Positions 1-6,130 of a DNA stretch of 7,403 bases are shown piece after piece. Each line of letters begins with the position of its first letter. Within the stretch, counting starts at the first letter, position 1. Location of the stretch: NCBI GenBank assembly GCA_037440385.1, contig JBBIUI010000102.1, forward strand, positions 1 through 7,403, given 5' to 3'. The position numbers and the translations under genes were made by a program. The notes under the pieces are model-generated. The model saw only the letters and a program-made list of their open reading frames with translations, ran no database searches and was not told the origin of the DNA. This DNA is from CG2-30-68-42 sp037440385. Its GTDB lineage: Bacteria; Pseudomonadota; Gammaproteobacteria; Burkholderiales; Rhodocyclaceae.

Positions 1-267
1 AATCGCACGGTTGCGCAGCCCTGGTTCCGCGTCTTCAACCCGGTGGCCCAGTCACGGAAATTCGACGCGCGCGGCAGCTACATCCGCCGCCACGTGCCGG
101 AACTCGCATCGGTGCCCGATCGCCACATCCATGCGCCGTGGCTGATGAGCGAGGCCGAGGGCCGCGCCTGCGGCGTGAGGATGGGCCGCGACTACCCGCT
201 GCCCATCGTCGAGCACGCATCGGCGCGCGTGAGGGCCATCGCGCGCTATCGGAAGGTCCGCCGATGA
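1..267 (+). CDS. phrB: Deoxyribodipyrimidine photolyase, C-terminal end (5' truncated by window)
   Basis: The reading frame is open from base 1 to the TGA at 265-267 and gives the last 88 residues of a class I CPD photolyase, a flavoenzyme that repairs cyclobutane pyrimidine dimers using light. The recognisable part is the end of the helical FAD-binding domain: WFRVFNP, then KFD, GSYIRRHVPEL, HIHAPW, and finally YPLPIVEH followed by an Ala/Arg-rich helix. In the family these blocks occur in this order and spacing at the extreme C-terminus. The N-terminal antenna-binding domain and most of the FAD domain lie outside the window, so CPD specificity versus a cryptochrome-like relative cannot be settled here. 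The gene converges with the minus-strand reductase-like gene and has no evident functional tie to the operon further right. A GTG at 43 is internal, not a start, because homology continues upstream of it. Confidence 0.88.
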   Translation, partial: NRTVAQPWFRVFNPVAQSRKFDARGSYIRRHVPELASVPDRHIHAPWLMSEAEGRACGVRMGRDYPLPIVEHASARVRAIARYRKVRR

Positions 268-349
268 ACGGTTCGACCTCGCGCGGCCGCGTCGCCTGCG
301 GTTCGCCGTGCCTGCGCCGCCGGTGTGCCGCCGGAGGCCGCCGGCCGTT
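268..349. other. Convergent intergenic gap with helically phased GCCGCCGG repeats
   Basis: These 82 bases separate two converging stop codons. No ORF with coding character is visible. The octamer GCCGCCGG occurs three times, at 316-323, 327-334 and 337-344, so start-to-start distances are 11 and 10 bp. I found no convincing stem followed by a T-run on either strand, so a classical intrinsic terminator is not supported. In such GC-rich DNA the repeats may be chance. Confidence 0.4.
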
Positions 350-1858
350 TCATGCGATCCTCGTGCGGATGCGCGCAGCCGGCACGCCGCGCGCGAGCAG
401 CCGCTGCGTCGCGGCTTCGACGAAGTCCTCCGGACCCGCGGCGTATACGTCGAATACGTCGAATACGTCGATCGCCTCGATCGCGCCGGGCTGCGCAGGG
501 CCCGCCTCGATCGCGTCGCAGGCGGCATCCGCCTGTCGTTGCGCGCTCCAGCCGGCGCCGTCGATCGGCGTGTAGCGGAAACCGTCGAGCGCGCCGCTCC
601 AGGACCGGCACAGGTTGCCCAGATAGTGCCCGCCGGGGCGCGTCGCGACCCGCACCAGGCTGATGCGTTCGGCATGCCCGAGCGCGAGCGCATGCTCGAT
701 GAGGCTCTTGACCGGCGCGAACCCGGTGTCGCAGGCGATGAACGCGAGCTCGCGCGCGCCGTCCTCGCGCAGGATGAACTCGCCCCACGGTCCCCACACG
801 CTGACGGGATCGCCCCGCCCCAGGGTGCCCGCGAACACATGTTCGGCAAAGCTCGAATCCGGGTCGCGGGCAATGTGGAAATGCAGGTTGCGGTCCTCGC
901 ACGGGCAGCTCGCCACCGGGAACTCCGCGGTGCCGGCCGGATGGAAACCGAGCAGCACCGACTGCCCGGCGAGAAACCGCAGCCGGTTCGTGCGCGGGGT
1001 CTGCACGTGCACGAGCATCACGTCGTCGGCGAGAGGCTCGACCGACTTCACGCGCGCGACGATCTGCTGTTGCGCGATGTCCTCGGGGCCGGACGCTTCG
1101 AGCGCCTCGACCACGAGATCGGTGACCGGCGCGTAACTGCAGGCGAGGGCGTAGCCGGCCTGCTTCTCGGCTTCGGTGAGCACGTAGTCATGCGCGCGCA
1201 CCCTGCGCACCTCGCCCGCAGCCACGCGGAGCTTGCACAGGCCGCATACGCCGTTGCTGCAGCCGTAGCTGAGCGCGAGGCCCGCGTGCAGCGCGCCTTC
1301 GAGCAGCGTGTCGGCGCCCTCGACGAAATACTCGTGGCCGCTCGGGCGCAGCAGGACATGCGAGCTCATGACGCGCAGCATACCATCCATGATCTCGATC
1401 GAATTGGGCGCGTCACTCGCCCCGAGCACGGCCGCGAGACCCTGCTCGAGCCAGGCACGCAGTTCTTCCGGCGACCCCCGCGCCGGTTCGCCCGCGCCGT
1501 TCGCCATCGCACCCAGCCGATCGAGCAGGTCGACGACCAGACGGTGGTACTTCTGGAGGTGGGCCCGGGTATCGGCCAGTTCGCGCGATTGCTCGAACAG
1601 GCGCTGCGCGAGCAGCTCCTGGCTGGGCAGCGTGCGCTCGCGCACGCGCCTGCCGAAGGCGCGTTCCTTGATCTCGGTGACCCGCTCGAAGGCGCCGTCG
1701 ACGTCGAGCCTGGCGTCCGGATACAACCGCAGCAATTCGTCGGCGGCCACCATGCCGTCGGTCGACGCCAGCTCCCCGCTGCGGATCTTCGCCTGCAGCG
1801 TGGCGCGGCTCGTCCCGACCAGGCGTGCGGCGCGCGACAGGTTGATCAGCTGTGGCAT
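350..1858 (-). CDS. HTH / [2Fe-2S] ferredoxin / flavin reductase-type fusion protein
   Basis: Predicted 502-aa protein. Residues about 5-47 resemble a MerR/excisionase-like helix-turn-helix (LSRAARLVGTSRATLQ, then a DGMVAADELLRLYP wing-like part). Residues about 55-118 are charged and probably helical or coiled-coil. Residues about 158-250 form a plant-type [2Fe-2S] domain with ligands C200, C205, C208 and C240 (CX4CX2CX31C). Residues about 262-502 match a ferredoxin-NADP reductase fold, with WGPWGEF at 355-361 and DTGFAP at 377-382 as the nucleotide-binding loop. The reductase half is nearest to CDP-6-deoxy-glucoseen reductase/phenol hydroxylase reductase-type proteins, for which electron transfer from NAD(P)H via flavin to [2Fe-2S] is known. 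The usual flavin RxYS motif and the CGP-type C-terminal motif are altered. I chose the ATG at 1858 because the HTH begins just after it and GAGG lies 3 nt upstream; the ATG at 1963 would add 35 basic, family-unlike residues. No sugar-biosynthesis genes are nearby. The real partner is unknown, and a redox-responsive regulator of the divergent operon is a hypothesis. Confidence 0.85.
   Translation of the reverse strand: MPQLINLSRAARLVGTSRATLQAKIRSGELASTDGMVAADELLRLYPDARLDVDGAFERVTEIKERAFGRRVRERTLPSQELLAQRLFEQSRELADTRAHLQKYHRLVVDLLDRLGAMANGAGEPARGSPEELRAWLEQGLAAVLGASDAPNSIEIMDGMLRVMSSHVLLRPSGHEYFVEGADTLLEGALHAGLALSYGCSNGVCGLCKLRVAAGEVRRVRAHDYVLTEAEKQAGYALACSYAPVTDLVVEALEASGPEDIAQQQIVARVKSVEPLADDVMLVHVQTPRTNRLRFLAGQSVLLGFHPAGTAEFPVASCPCEDRNLHFHIARDPDSSFAEHVFAGTLGRGDPVSVWGPWGEFILREDGARELAFIACDTGFAPVKSLIEHALALGHAERISLVRVATRPGGHYLGNLCRSWSGALDGFRYTPIDGAGWSAQRQADAACDAIEAGPAQPGAIEAIDVFDVFDVYAAGPEDFVEAATQRLLARGVPAARIRTRIA
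446..485. repeat. 9-bp in-frame tandem repeats inside the reductase gene
   Basis: TACGTCGAA is repeated at 446-454 and 455-463, with an 8/9 copy at 464-472. It is overlapped by a second 9-bp pair, TCGATCGCC at 468-476 and TCGATCGCG at 477-485. The 12-mer GCCTCGATCGCG at 474-485 recurs exactly at 504-515. On the coding (minus) strand the unit is three codons and yields AIE-AID-VFD-VFD-VY around residues 459-472, just before the altered nucleotide-binding motif (AAGPED). Because the period is nine, unit gain or loss would keep the frame. Confidence 0.75.
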
Positions 1859-1977
1859 TTTCCTCGCGATCGCGATGCGGACCGGGCAGCGGCCAATGTA
1901 CCTCAACGCGCGCCGCCGCAGGACTTTTCGCCGCGCATCGGGTAAGGTATAGGGCCCCGTCAATCATTGGCAGCCAA
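1859..1977. promoter_or_regulatory. Divergent promoter region between the HTH-flavoprotein gene and the MFS-glc operon
   Basis: This 119-bp gap lies between two divergent start codons, so it should carry promoters in both directions. For the rightward operon the best, still weak, sigma-70-like candidate is CTTTTC at 1924-1929 with GGTATA at 1946-1951 (16-bp spacing), in the only AT-richer patch of the gap. GCCAATG at 1892-1898 is matched as an inverted copy by CATTGGC at 1965-1971, and the second copy sits within a small palindrome, CAATCATTG at 1961-1969. These are possible operator half-sites. No riboswitch or leader-peptide structure was recognised. Confidence 0.4.
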
Positions 1978-3186
1978 ATGTTAAAGAAAAGGCCCTCTGC
2001 GGCCATGCTGGCGCTCGTGTGCGGCAGCGTCGTGCTGGCGCTCTCGCTGGGCATCCGACACGGCTTCGGCCTGTTCCTGAAGCCGATGAGCATGGATCTG
2101 GGCTGGGGGCGCGAGGTGTTCGCTTTCGCGATCGCGCTGCAGAACCTGGTGTGGGGGGTCTCGCAGCCGGTCACCGGCATGCTGGCGGACCGGTATGGAA
2201 CCTGGAAGATGGTGGCCGCGGGCGGCCTGTGCTATGCGGGCGGCCTGCTGGTGATGGCGTGGTCGACGAGCCCGTTCTCGCTCGGCATCGGCGCCGGAGT
2301 GCTGATCGGGCTGGGCCTTTCGGGCACGAGTTTCAGTGTCATCTACGGAGTGCTGGGCCGGTCGTTTCCGCCCGCCAGGCGCAGCCAGGTGCTGGGCATC
2401 GCCGGCGCGGCGGGCTCGTTCGGCCAGTTCGTGTTGCTGCCGGTCGAGCAGAGCCTGATCGGCAATCTGGGCTGGCTCGCCGCGCTGCTCGCGCTCGCCT
2501 TCGCCGCCGCGCTGATGGTGCCGCTCGCGGCGGGCACCGTCGAGGGCGATTCCGCAGCGCACGAGGCACATGCGCCGAGCGTGCGGGAGGCGCTGGCGGA
2601 GGCGGCGCGCGAGCGCGATTTCTGGCTGCTGTGCTTCGGCTTCTTCGTGTGCGGTTTCCAGGTCGTGTTCATCCAGGTCCATCTTCCCGCCTATCTCGTC
2701 GATGGCGGGCTGTCGGGAAACGTCGGCGTCAGCGCGCTGGCGCTGATCGGGCTGTTCAACATCGTCGGAACGCTGGGTGCGGGGCGGCTCGGCGCCACCC
2801 GCCGCAAGCCCATGCTGTTGTCGTGGATCTACGCGCTGCGCGGCGTGGCGATCGTGCTGTTCCTGGTGGTGCCGCTGTCGGCCTGGAGTGCCTACGCGTT
2901 CGCGGCGGGCATGGGGCTGCTGTGGTTGTCCACGGTACCGCTGACCAACGGCACGATCGCCTCGCAGTTCGGCGTCAGGCACCTGGCGATGCTCTCGGGC
3001 ATCGTGTTCCTGTTCCATCAGGTCGGCTCGTTCTCGGGCGCGTGGTTCGGCGGCTACCTGTACGACCGGACCGGATCCTACGGCGCGGTGTGGGCGATCG
3101 CGATCGGGCTCTCGGTGATGGCCACCGCGCTGAACTGGCCGATCCGCGAACGCCCGCTCGGCGTGCTGGCGCGGGCCCATCCGTGA
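1978..3186 (+). CDS. Major facilitator superfamily transporter
   Basis: A 402-aa protein with about twelve hydrophobic segments, the usual size for MFS carriers of the inner membrane. MFS motif A is seen between TM2 and TM3 as GMLADRYGTWK (residues 67-77), and a degenerate counterpart GYLYDRTGSY lies at 359-368 near the end. A hydrophilic central loop (about 187-212, with several His, Glu and Arg) separates two six-helix halves. FIQVHLPAYLVDGG (231-244) resembles monocarboxylate/oxalate-formate-type carriers, but the substrate cannot be read from sequence. The start is uncertain: ATG 1978 gives a short basic N-terminus (MLKKRPS) before TM1, while ATG 2005 would begin almost inside TM1; neither has a strong ribosome binding site. 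An upstream ATG at 1852 would overlap the divergent gene and adds residues without family character. It heads an operon with glycerate kinase and glycolate oxidase genes, so import of glycolate, glycerate or a related hydroxyacid is a reasonable inference. Confidence 0.9.
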   Translation: MLKKRPSAAMLALVCGSVVLALSLGIRHGFGLFLKPMSMDLGWGREVFAFAIALQNLVWGVSQPVTGMLADRYGTWKMVAAGGLCYAGGLLVMAWSTSPFSLGIGAGVLIGLGLSGTSFSVIYGVLGRSFPPARRSQVLGIAGAAGSFGQFVLLPVEQSLIGNLGWLAALLALAFAAALMVPLAAGTVEGDSAAHEAHAPSVREALAEAARERDFWLLCFGFFVCGFQVVFIQVHLPAYLVDGGLSGNVGVSALALIGLFNIVGTLGAGRLGATRRKPMLLSWIYALRGVAIVLFLVVPLSAWSAYAFAAGMGLLWLSTVPLTNGTIASQFGVRHLAMLSGIVFLFHQVGSFSGAWFGGYLYDRTGSYGAVWAIAIGLSVMATALNWPIRERPLGVLARAHP

Positions 3187-3308
3187 AGGCGCTGCGCGTG
3201 CTCGGCTGGATCGCACTCGCGCTCGCGCTCGCGGCGGCCTGGAGCGCGTATCGCGGTCCGGCCTTCGTCGGCGAATGGATGTCGCTGCTCGCCGCCTGTT
3301 TCAACTGA
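3183..3308 (+). CDS. Small single-pass membrane protein, 41 aa
   Basis: The GTG at 3183 overlaps the TGA of the transporter gene (GTGA), a typical translational-coupling arrangement. The 41-residue product begins MKALRVLGW, runs through one Ala/Leu-rich hydrophobic helix (about residues 5-21), and continues with YRGPAFVGEWMSLLAACFN. It has no charged cluster resembling a toxin and no cleavage site that I would trust. From memory, similar roughly 40-aa proteins (MK-L-R-LLAW, helix, Y-x-P-x-F, ending near CF) occur in betaproteobacterial genomes as hypothetical proteins, but I cannot verify this here. The gene ends 14 nt before the glycerate kinase start. It may be a carrier accessory peptide. 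An alternative is that the short ORF only bridges translation into the kinase gene. Confidence 0.6.
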   Translation: MKALRVLGWIALALALAAAWSAYRGPAFVGEWMSLLAACFN

Positions 3309-3322
3309 GCCGTGCGGGCCCG

Positions 3323-4594
3323 ATGAGCCTGGATCCGCGCGCCTTCCTTCGGGAGCTGTTCCGGCAGGCCGTCGCGGCGGCCGATCCGGCGCGCTGCGTG
3401 CCGCCGCACCTGCCGGCGCCGCCCGCCGGGCGCACCGTCGTCGTGGGCGCGGGCAAGGCGGCCGCGGCGATGGCGCTCGCGGTCGAGAGCCACTGGAGCG
3501 GGGAACTGTCCGGGCTGGTCGTCACGCGCTACGGGCACGGCGCGCCGTGCCGGCGCATCGAAGTCGTCGAGGCGGCGCACCCGGTGCCGGACGAGGCCGG
3601 CCTCGCTGCGGCGCGGCGCATCCTCGACGCGGTGCGCGGGCTCGGCCCCGCGGATCTGGTGCTGGCGCTCGTCTCGGGCGGAGGCTCGGCGCTGCTGTCG
3701 GCGCCCGACGGCGTCAGCCTCGCCGACAAGCAGCAGGTCACGCGCGCACTGCTGCGCTGCGCAGCGACGATCCACGAGATCAACTGCGTGCGCAGCCACC
3801 TGTCGGCGATCAAGGGCGGACGGCTCGCCGCCGCCGCGGCGCCGGCGCGCGTCGTGAGCCTGATCCTGTCCGACGTGCCGGGCGACGATCCGGCGGTGGT
3901 GGCCTCCGGCCCGACGATCCCCGATCCCACGACCCGCGAGCAGGCGCGCGCGGTGCTCGATCGCTACCGGATCGAGGCACCCGCCGCGGTGCTGCGACGG
4001 CTCGGCGACCCGGCCTGCGAGACGCCCAAGCCGGGCGACGCGGCGTTCGCGAATGCACGTGCCGTGATCATCGCCAGCGCGCGCGCCTCGCTCGAAGCGG
4101 CTGCCGACGCCGCGCGCGCTCGGGGCGTCGCACCGCTGTCGCTGGGCGATCGCATCGAGGGCGAGGCGCGCGAGGTCGGCCGCGTGATGGCCGGCATCGC
4201 GCGCTCGTGCGCGGCCGATGGCGTGCCGCTCGCCCCGCCGTGCGTGATCCTGTCCGGCGGTGAGACCACCGTCACGGTGCGCGGCGGCGGGCGCGGCGGG
4301 CGCAACGCCGAATTTCTGCTCGCGGCGGCGATCGCGCTCGCCGGCACGCCGGGCGTGCATGCGATCGCATGCGATACCGATGGCATCGACGGTTCCGAGG
4401 ACAATGCCGGCGCGCTGCTGTCGCCCGACACGCTCGCGCGAGCCCGCGCGGCGGGGCTCGACGCGTGCGCGAAACTCGCCGACAATGATGCGTACGGCTT
4501 TTTCGCCGCGCTCGGCGATCTGGTGGTCACCGGGCCGACGAGGACGAACGTCAACGATTTCAGGGCGCTGCTGGTTCAGACCGCGCAGCCCTGA
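3323..4594 (+). CDS. gckA: Glycerate 2-kinase (DUF4147/MOFRL family)
   Basis: A 423-aa cytoplasmic enzyme of the GckA/TtuD family, which phosphorylates D-glycerate at C2 with ATP to give 2-phosphoglycerate. Older annotations call it hydroxypyruvate reductase TtuD. The N-terminal DUF4147 domain shows VGAGKA (41-46, with conserved Lys45), VSGGGSALL (117-125), KGGRLA (164-169), LSDVPGDD (182-189) and SGPT (195-198). The C-terminal MOFRL domain shows SGGETTVTV (311-319), GGRNAE (325-330), DTDGIDG (351-357) and TRTNVNDFRALL (406-417). Length fits the family. I chose ATG 3323 because MSLDPRAFLRELF is the usual family beginning; ATG 3275 would overlap the preceding small gene by 34 nt. No clear ribosome binding site precedes 3323, consistent with coupling to the upstream gene. 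Placement ahead of glcDEF supports a role in the glyoxylate-to-glycerate route. Confidence 0.92.
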   Translation: MSLDPRAFLRELFRQAVAAADPARCVPPHLPAPPAGRTVVVGAGKAAAAMALAVESHWSGELSGLVVTRYGHGAPCRRIEVVEAAHPVPDEAGLAAARRILDAVRGLGPADLVLALVSGGGSALLSAPDGVSLADKQQVTRALLRCAATIHEINCVRSHLSAIKGGRLAAAAAPARVVSLILSDVPGDDPAVVASGPTIPDPTTREQARAVLDRYRIEAPAAVLRRLGDPACETPKPGDAAFANARAVIIASARASLEAAADAARARGVAPLSLGDRIEGEAREVGRVMAGIARSCAADGVPLAPPCVILSGGETTVTVRGGGRGGRNAEFLLAAAIALAGTPGVHAIACDTDGIDGSEDNAGALLSPDTLARARAAGLDACAKLADNDAYGFFAALGDLVVTGPTRTNVNDFRALLVQTAQP

Positions 4595-4621
4595 GCGGGA
4601 AGGTGCCGGCGCGGCCGGTGC

Positions 4622-4630
4622 AGGAGGAGG
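4622..4630 (+). promoter_or_regulatory. Strong ribosome binding site of glcD
   Basis: AGGAGGAGG lies immediately upstream of ATG 4633, with AGGAGG at 4622-4627 leaving 5 nt to the start codon. It is the clearest Shine-Dalgarno in the window. It decides the glcD start against the in-frame alternative start at 4603, which would place this element inside the coding region. Confidence 0.8.
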
Positions 4631-4632
4631 CC

Positions 4633-6129
4633 ATGGCAACGCAGGGTGTCGCTGCCGAGCGCGACTTCGCCGGGCGCGATCGCGAGGCGCTGCTCTCGGA
4701 GCTCGCGCGCGTGCTGCCGCGCGAGGCACTGCTGTTCGAGCCCGAGGACGCGCGTCCCTACGAGTGCGACGGACTGACGGCCTACCGGCAGTTGCCGCTC
4801 GCCGTGGCGCTGCCGGACTCGGAGGACCAGGTGCGCGCGATCCTGCGCATCTGCGCGAGCCTGGGCGTGCCGGTGGTCGCGCGCGGAGCGGGCACCAGCC
4901 TGTCGGGCGGCGCGATGCCGCACAAGGACGGCGTGCTGCTGTCGATGGCGAAGTTCAGGCACATCGTGCGGCTCGATCCGGCGGCGCGCATCGCCGTGGT
5001 CCAGCCGGGCGTGCGCAATCTCGCGATCTCCGAGGCGGCCGCCGCCCACGGGCTGTACTACGCACCCGATCCTTCCTCGCAGATCGCATGCACGATAGGC
5101 GGCAACGTCGCGGAGAACTCGGGCGGCGTGCATTGCCTGAAGTACGGCCTGACGGTGCATAACGTGCTGCGGGTGCGCGCGATCACGATCGAGGGCGAGG
5201 TGCTGGAGATCGGCAGCCATGCGCTGGACAGCCCCGGCTACGACCTGCTCGCGCTGATGAACGGCTCCGAGGGCATGCTCGCGGTGATCACCGAGGTCAC
5301 CGTGAAGCTCACGCCGAAACCGGTCGTCGCGCAGGTGCTGCTCGCCGCCTTCGACGACGTCAACCGCGCGGGGGACGCGGTCGCCGCGGTCATCGCCGCG
5401 GGCATCATTCCGGCCGGCATGGAGATGATGGACCAGCCGGCCACGCGTGCGGTCGAGCCGTTCGCGCACGCCGGCTATCCGCTCGATGCGCAGGCCATCC
5501 TGCTCGCCGAATCCGACGGCACGCCCGAGGAGGTCGCCGAGGAGATCGAGCGCATCCGGCAGGTGATGGCGGGCTGCGGCGCGACCGAAGTGCGCGCCTC
5601 GCGCGACGAGGCCGAGCGGCTGCGTTTCTGGTCCGGGCGCAAGGCCGCCTTTCCCGCGGTCGGGCGCATCTCGCCGGACTACTACTGCATGGACGGCACG
5701 ATCCCGCGCAAGCGGCTCGCGCAGATGCTCACCGCGATCGCCGCGCTCGAGGTGAAGTACGGGCTGCGCTGCTGCAACGTGTTCCACGCCGGCGACGGCA
5801 ACCTGCACCCCCTGATCCTGTACGACGCCAATGCGCCCGACGAGCTCGACCGCGCGGAGAAGTTCGGCGCCGAGATCCTCGAACGGTCGGTCGAGTACGG
5901 CGGAACGATCACCGGCGAGCACGGCGTGGGCATCGAGAAGATCGACCAGATGTGCAGCCAGTTCTCGAAACAGGAGCTCGAGATGTTCCACCGCGTCAAG
6001 GCGGCCTTCGATCCGGCCGGGCTGCTCAATCCGGGCAAGGCGATCCCGACGCTGAACCGCTGCGTCGAGTTCGGCCGGCTTCACGTGCACGGCGGCGAGC
6101 TGCCGCACGCGGAACTGCCACGGTTCTGA
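4633..6129 (+). CDS. glcD: Glycolate oxidase FAD-linked subunit GlcD
   Basis: A 498-aa protein, the normal size for GlcD, the catalytic flavoprotein of membrane-associated glycolate oxidase (glycolate to glyoxylate, electrons passed on through GlcF). An FAD-binding PCMH-type domain covers about residues 50-230: RGAGTSLSGGA (84-94), the DPSSQIACTIGGNVAENSGG block (146-165) and GSEGMLAVITEVTVKL (211-226). The C-terminal FAD-linked oxidase domain shows CMDGTIPR (352-359), FHAGDGNLHP (384-393, with the His385/His392 pair that binds metal or substrate in relatives), GEHGVG (429-434 region) and FDPAGLLNPGK (459-469). D-lactate dehydrogenase and other 2-hydroxyacid dehydrogenases share this fold, but glcE and glcF directly downstream make glycolate oxidase the best call. 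The stop is one base from the glcE start, so translation is likely coupled. Confidence 0.95.
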   Translation: MATQGVAAERDFAGRDREALLSELARVLPREALLFEPEDARPYECDGLTAYRQLPLAVALPDSEDQVRAILRICASLGVPVVARGAGTSLSGGAMPHKDGVLLSMAKFRHIVRLDPAARIAVVQPGVRNLAISEAAAAHGLYYAPDPSSQIACTIGGNVAENSGGVHCLKYGLTVHNVLRVRAITIEGEVLEIGSHALDSPGYDLLALMNGSEGMLAVITEVTVKLTPKPVVAQVLLAAFDDVNRAGDAVAAVIAAGIIPAGMEMMDQPATRAVEPFAHAGYPLDAQAILLAESDGTPEEVAEEIERIRQVMAGCGATEVRASRDEAERLRFWSGRKAAFPAVGRISPDYYCMDGTIPRKRLAQMLTAIAALEVKYGLRCCNVFHAGDGNLHPLILYDANAPDELDRAEKFGAEILERSVEYGGTITGEHGVGIEKIDQMCSQFSKQELEMFHRVKAAFDPAGLLNPGKAIPTLNRCVEFGRLHVHGGELPHAELPRF

Positions 6130-6130
6130 C

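Noticed and set aside
446..485. Short tandem repeats considered as a CRISPR fragment or integration site
   Set aside because: The units are 9 bp without spacers and lie in frame inside a coding region.
1861..1876. Clusters of GCGATCGC-like palindromes (here and at many other places), resembling the cyanobacterial HIP1 element
   Set aside because: Most lie within coding sequence as GCG-ATC-GCG (Ala-Ile-Ala) codon runs. Composition and codon usage explain them, and gene content is not cyanobacterial.
308..1945. 545-codon plus-strand ORF opposite the reductase-like gene
   Set aside because: The translation is Arg/Ala/His-rich with no domain, while the minus strand shows a full ferredoxin and reductase architecture. 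Long antisense ORFs are expected in such GC-rich DNA.
1852..1977. Upstream in-frame extension of the transporter, and the ATG at 1963 for the reductase-like gene
   Set aside because: Both would cover the only promoter-sized gap and overlap each other head to head. The added residues are basic and family-unlike.
2975..4729. 584-codon minus-strand ORF across the transporter end, the miniprotein, glycerate kinase and the start of glcD
   Set aside because: It spans several well-supported genes on the other strand and its product is low-complexity Arg/Ala-rich, so it is a codon-bias shadow.
4576..6108. 510-codon minus-strand ORF opposite glcD
   Set aside because: It mirrors a clear GlcD; its Asp/His/Arg-rich translation is typical of antisense frames of GC-rich genes and has no recognisable motif.
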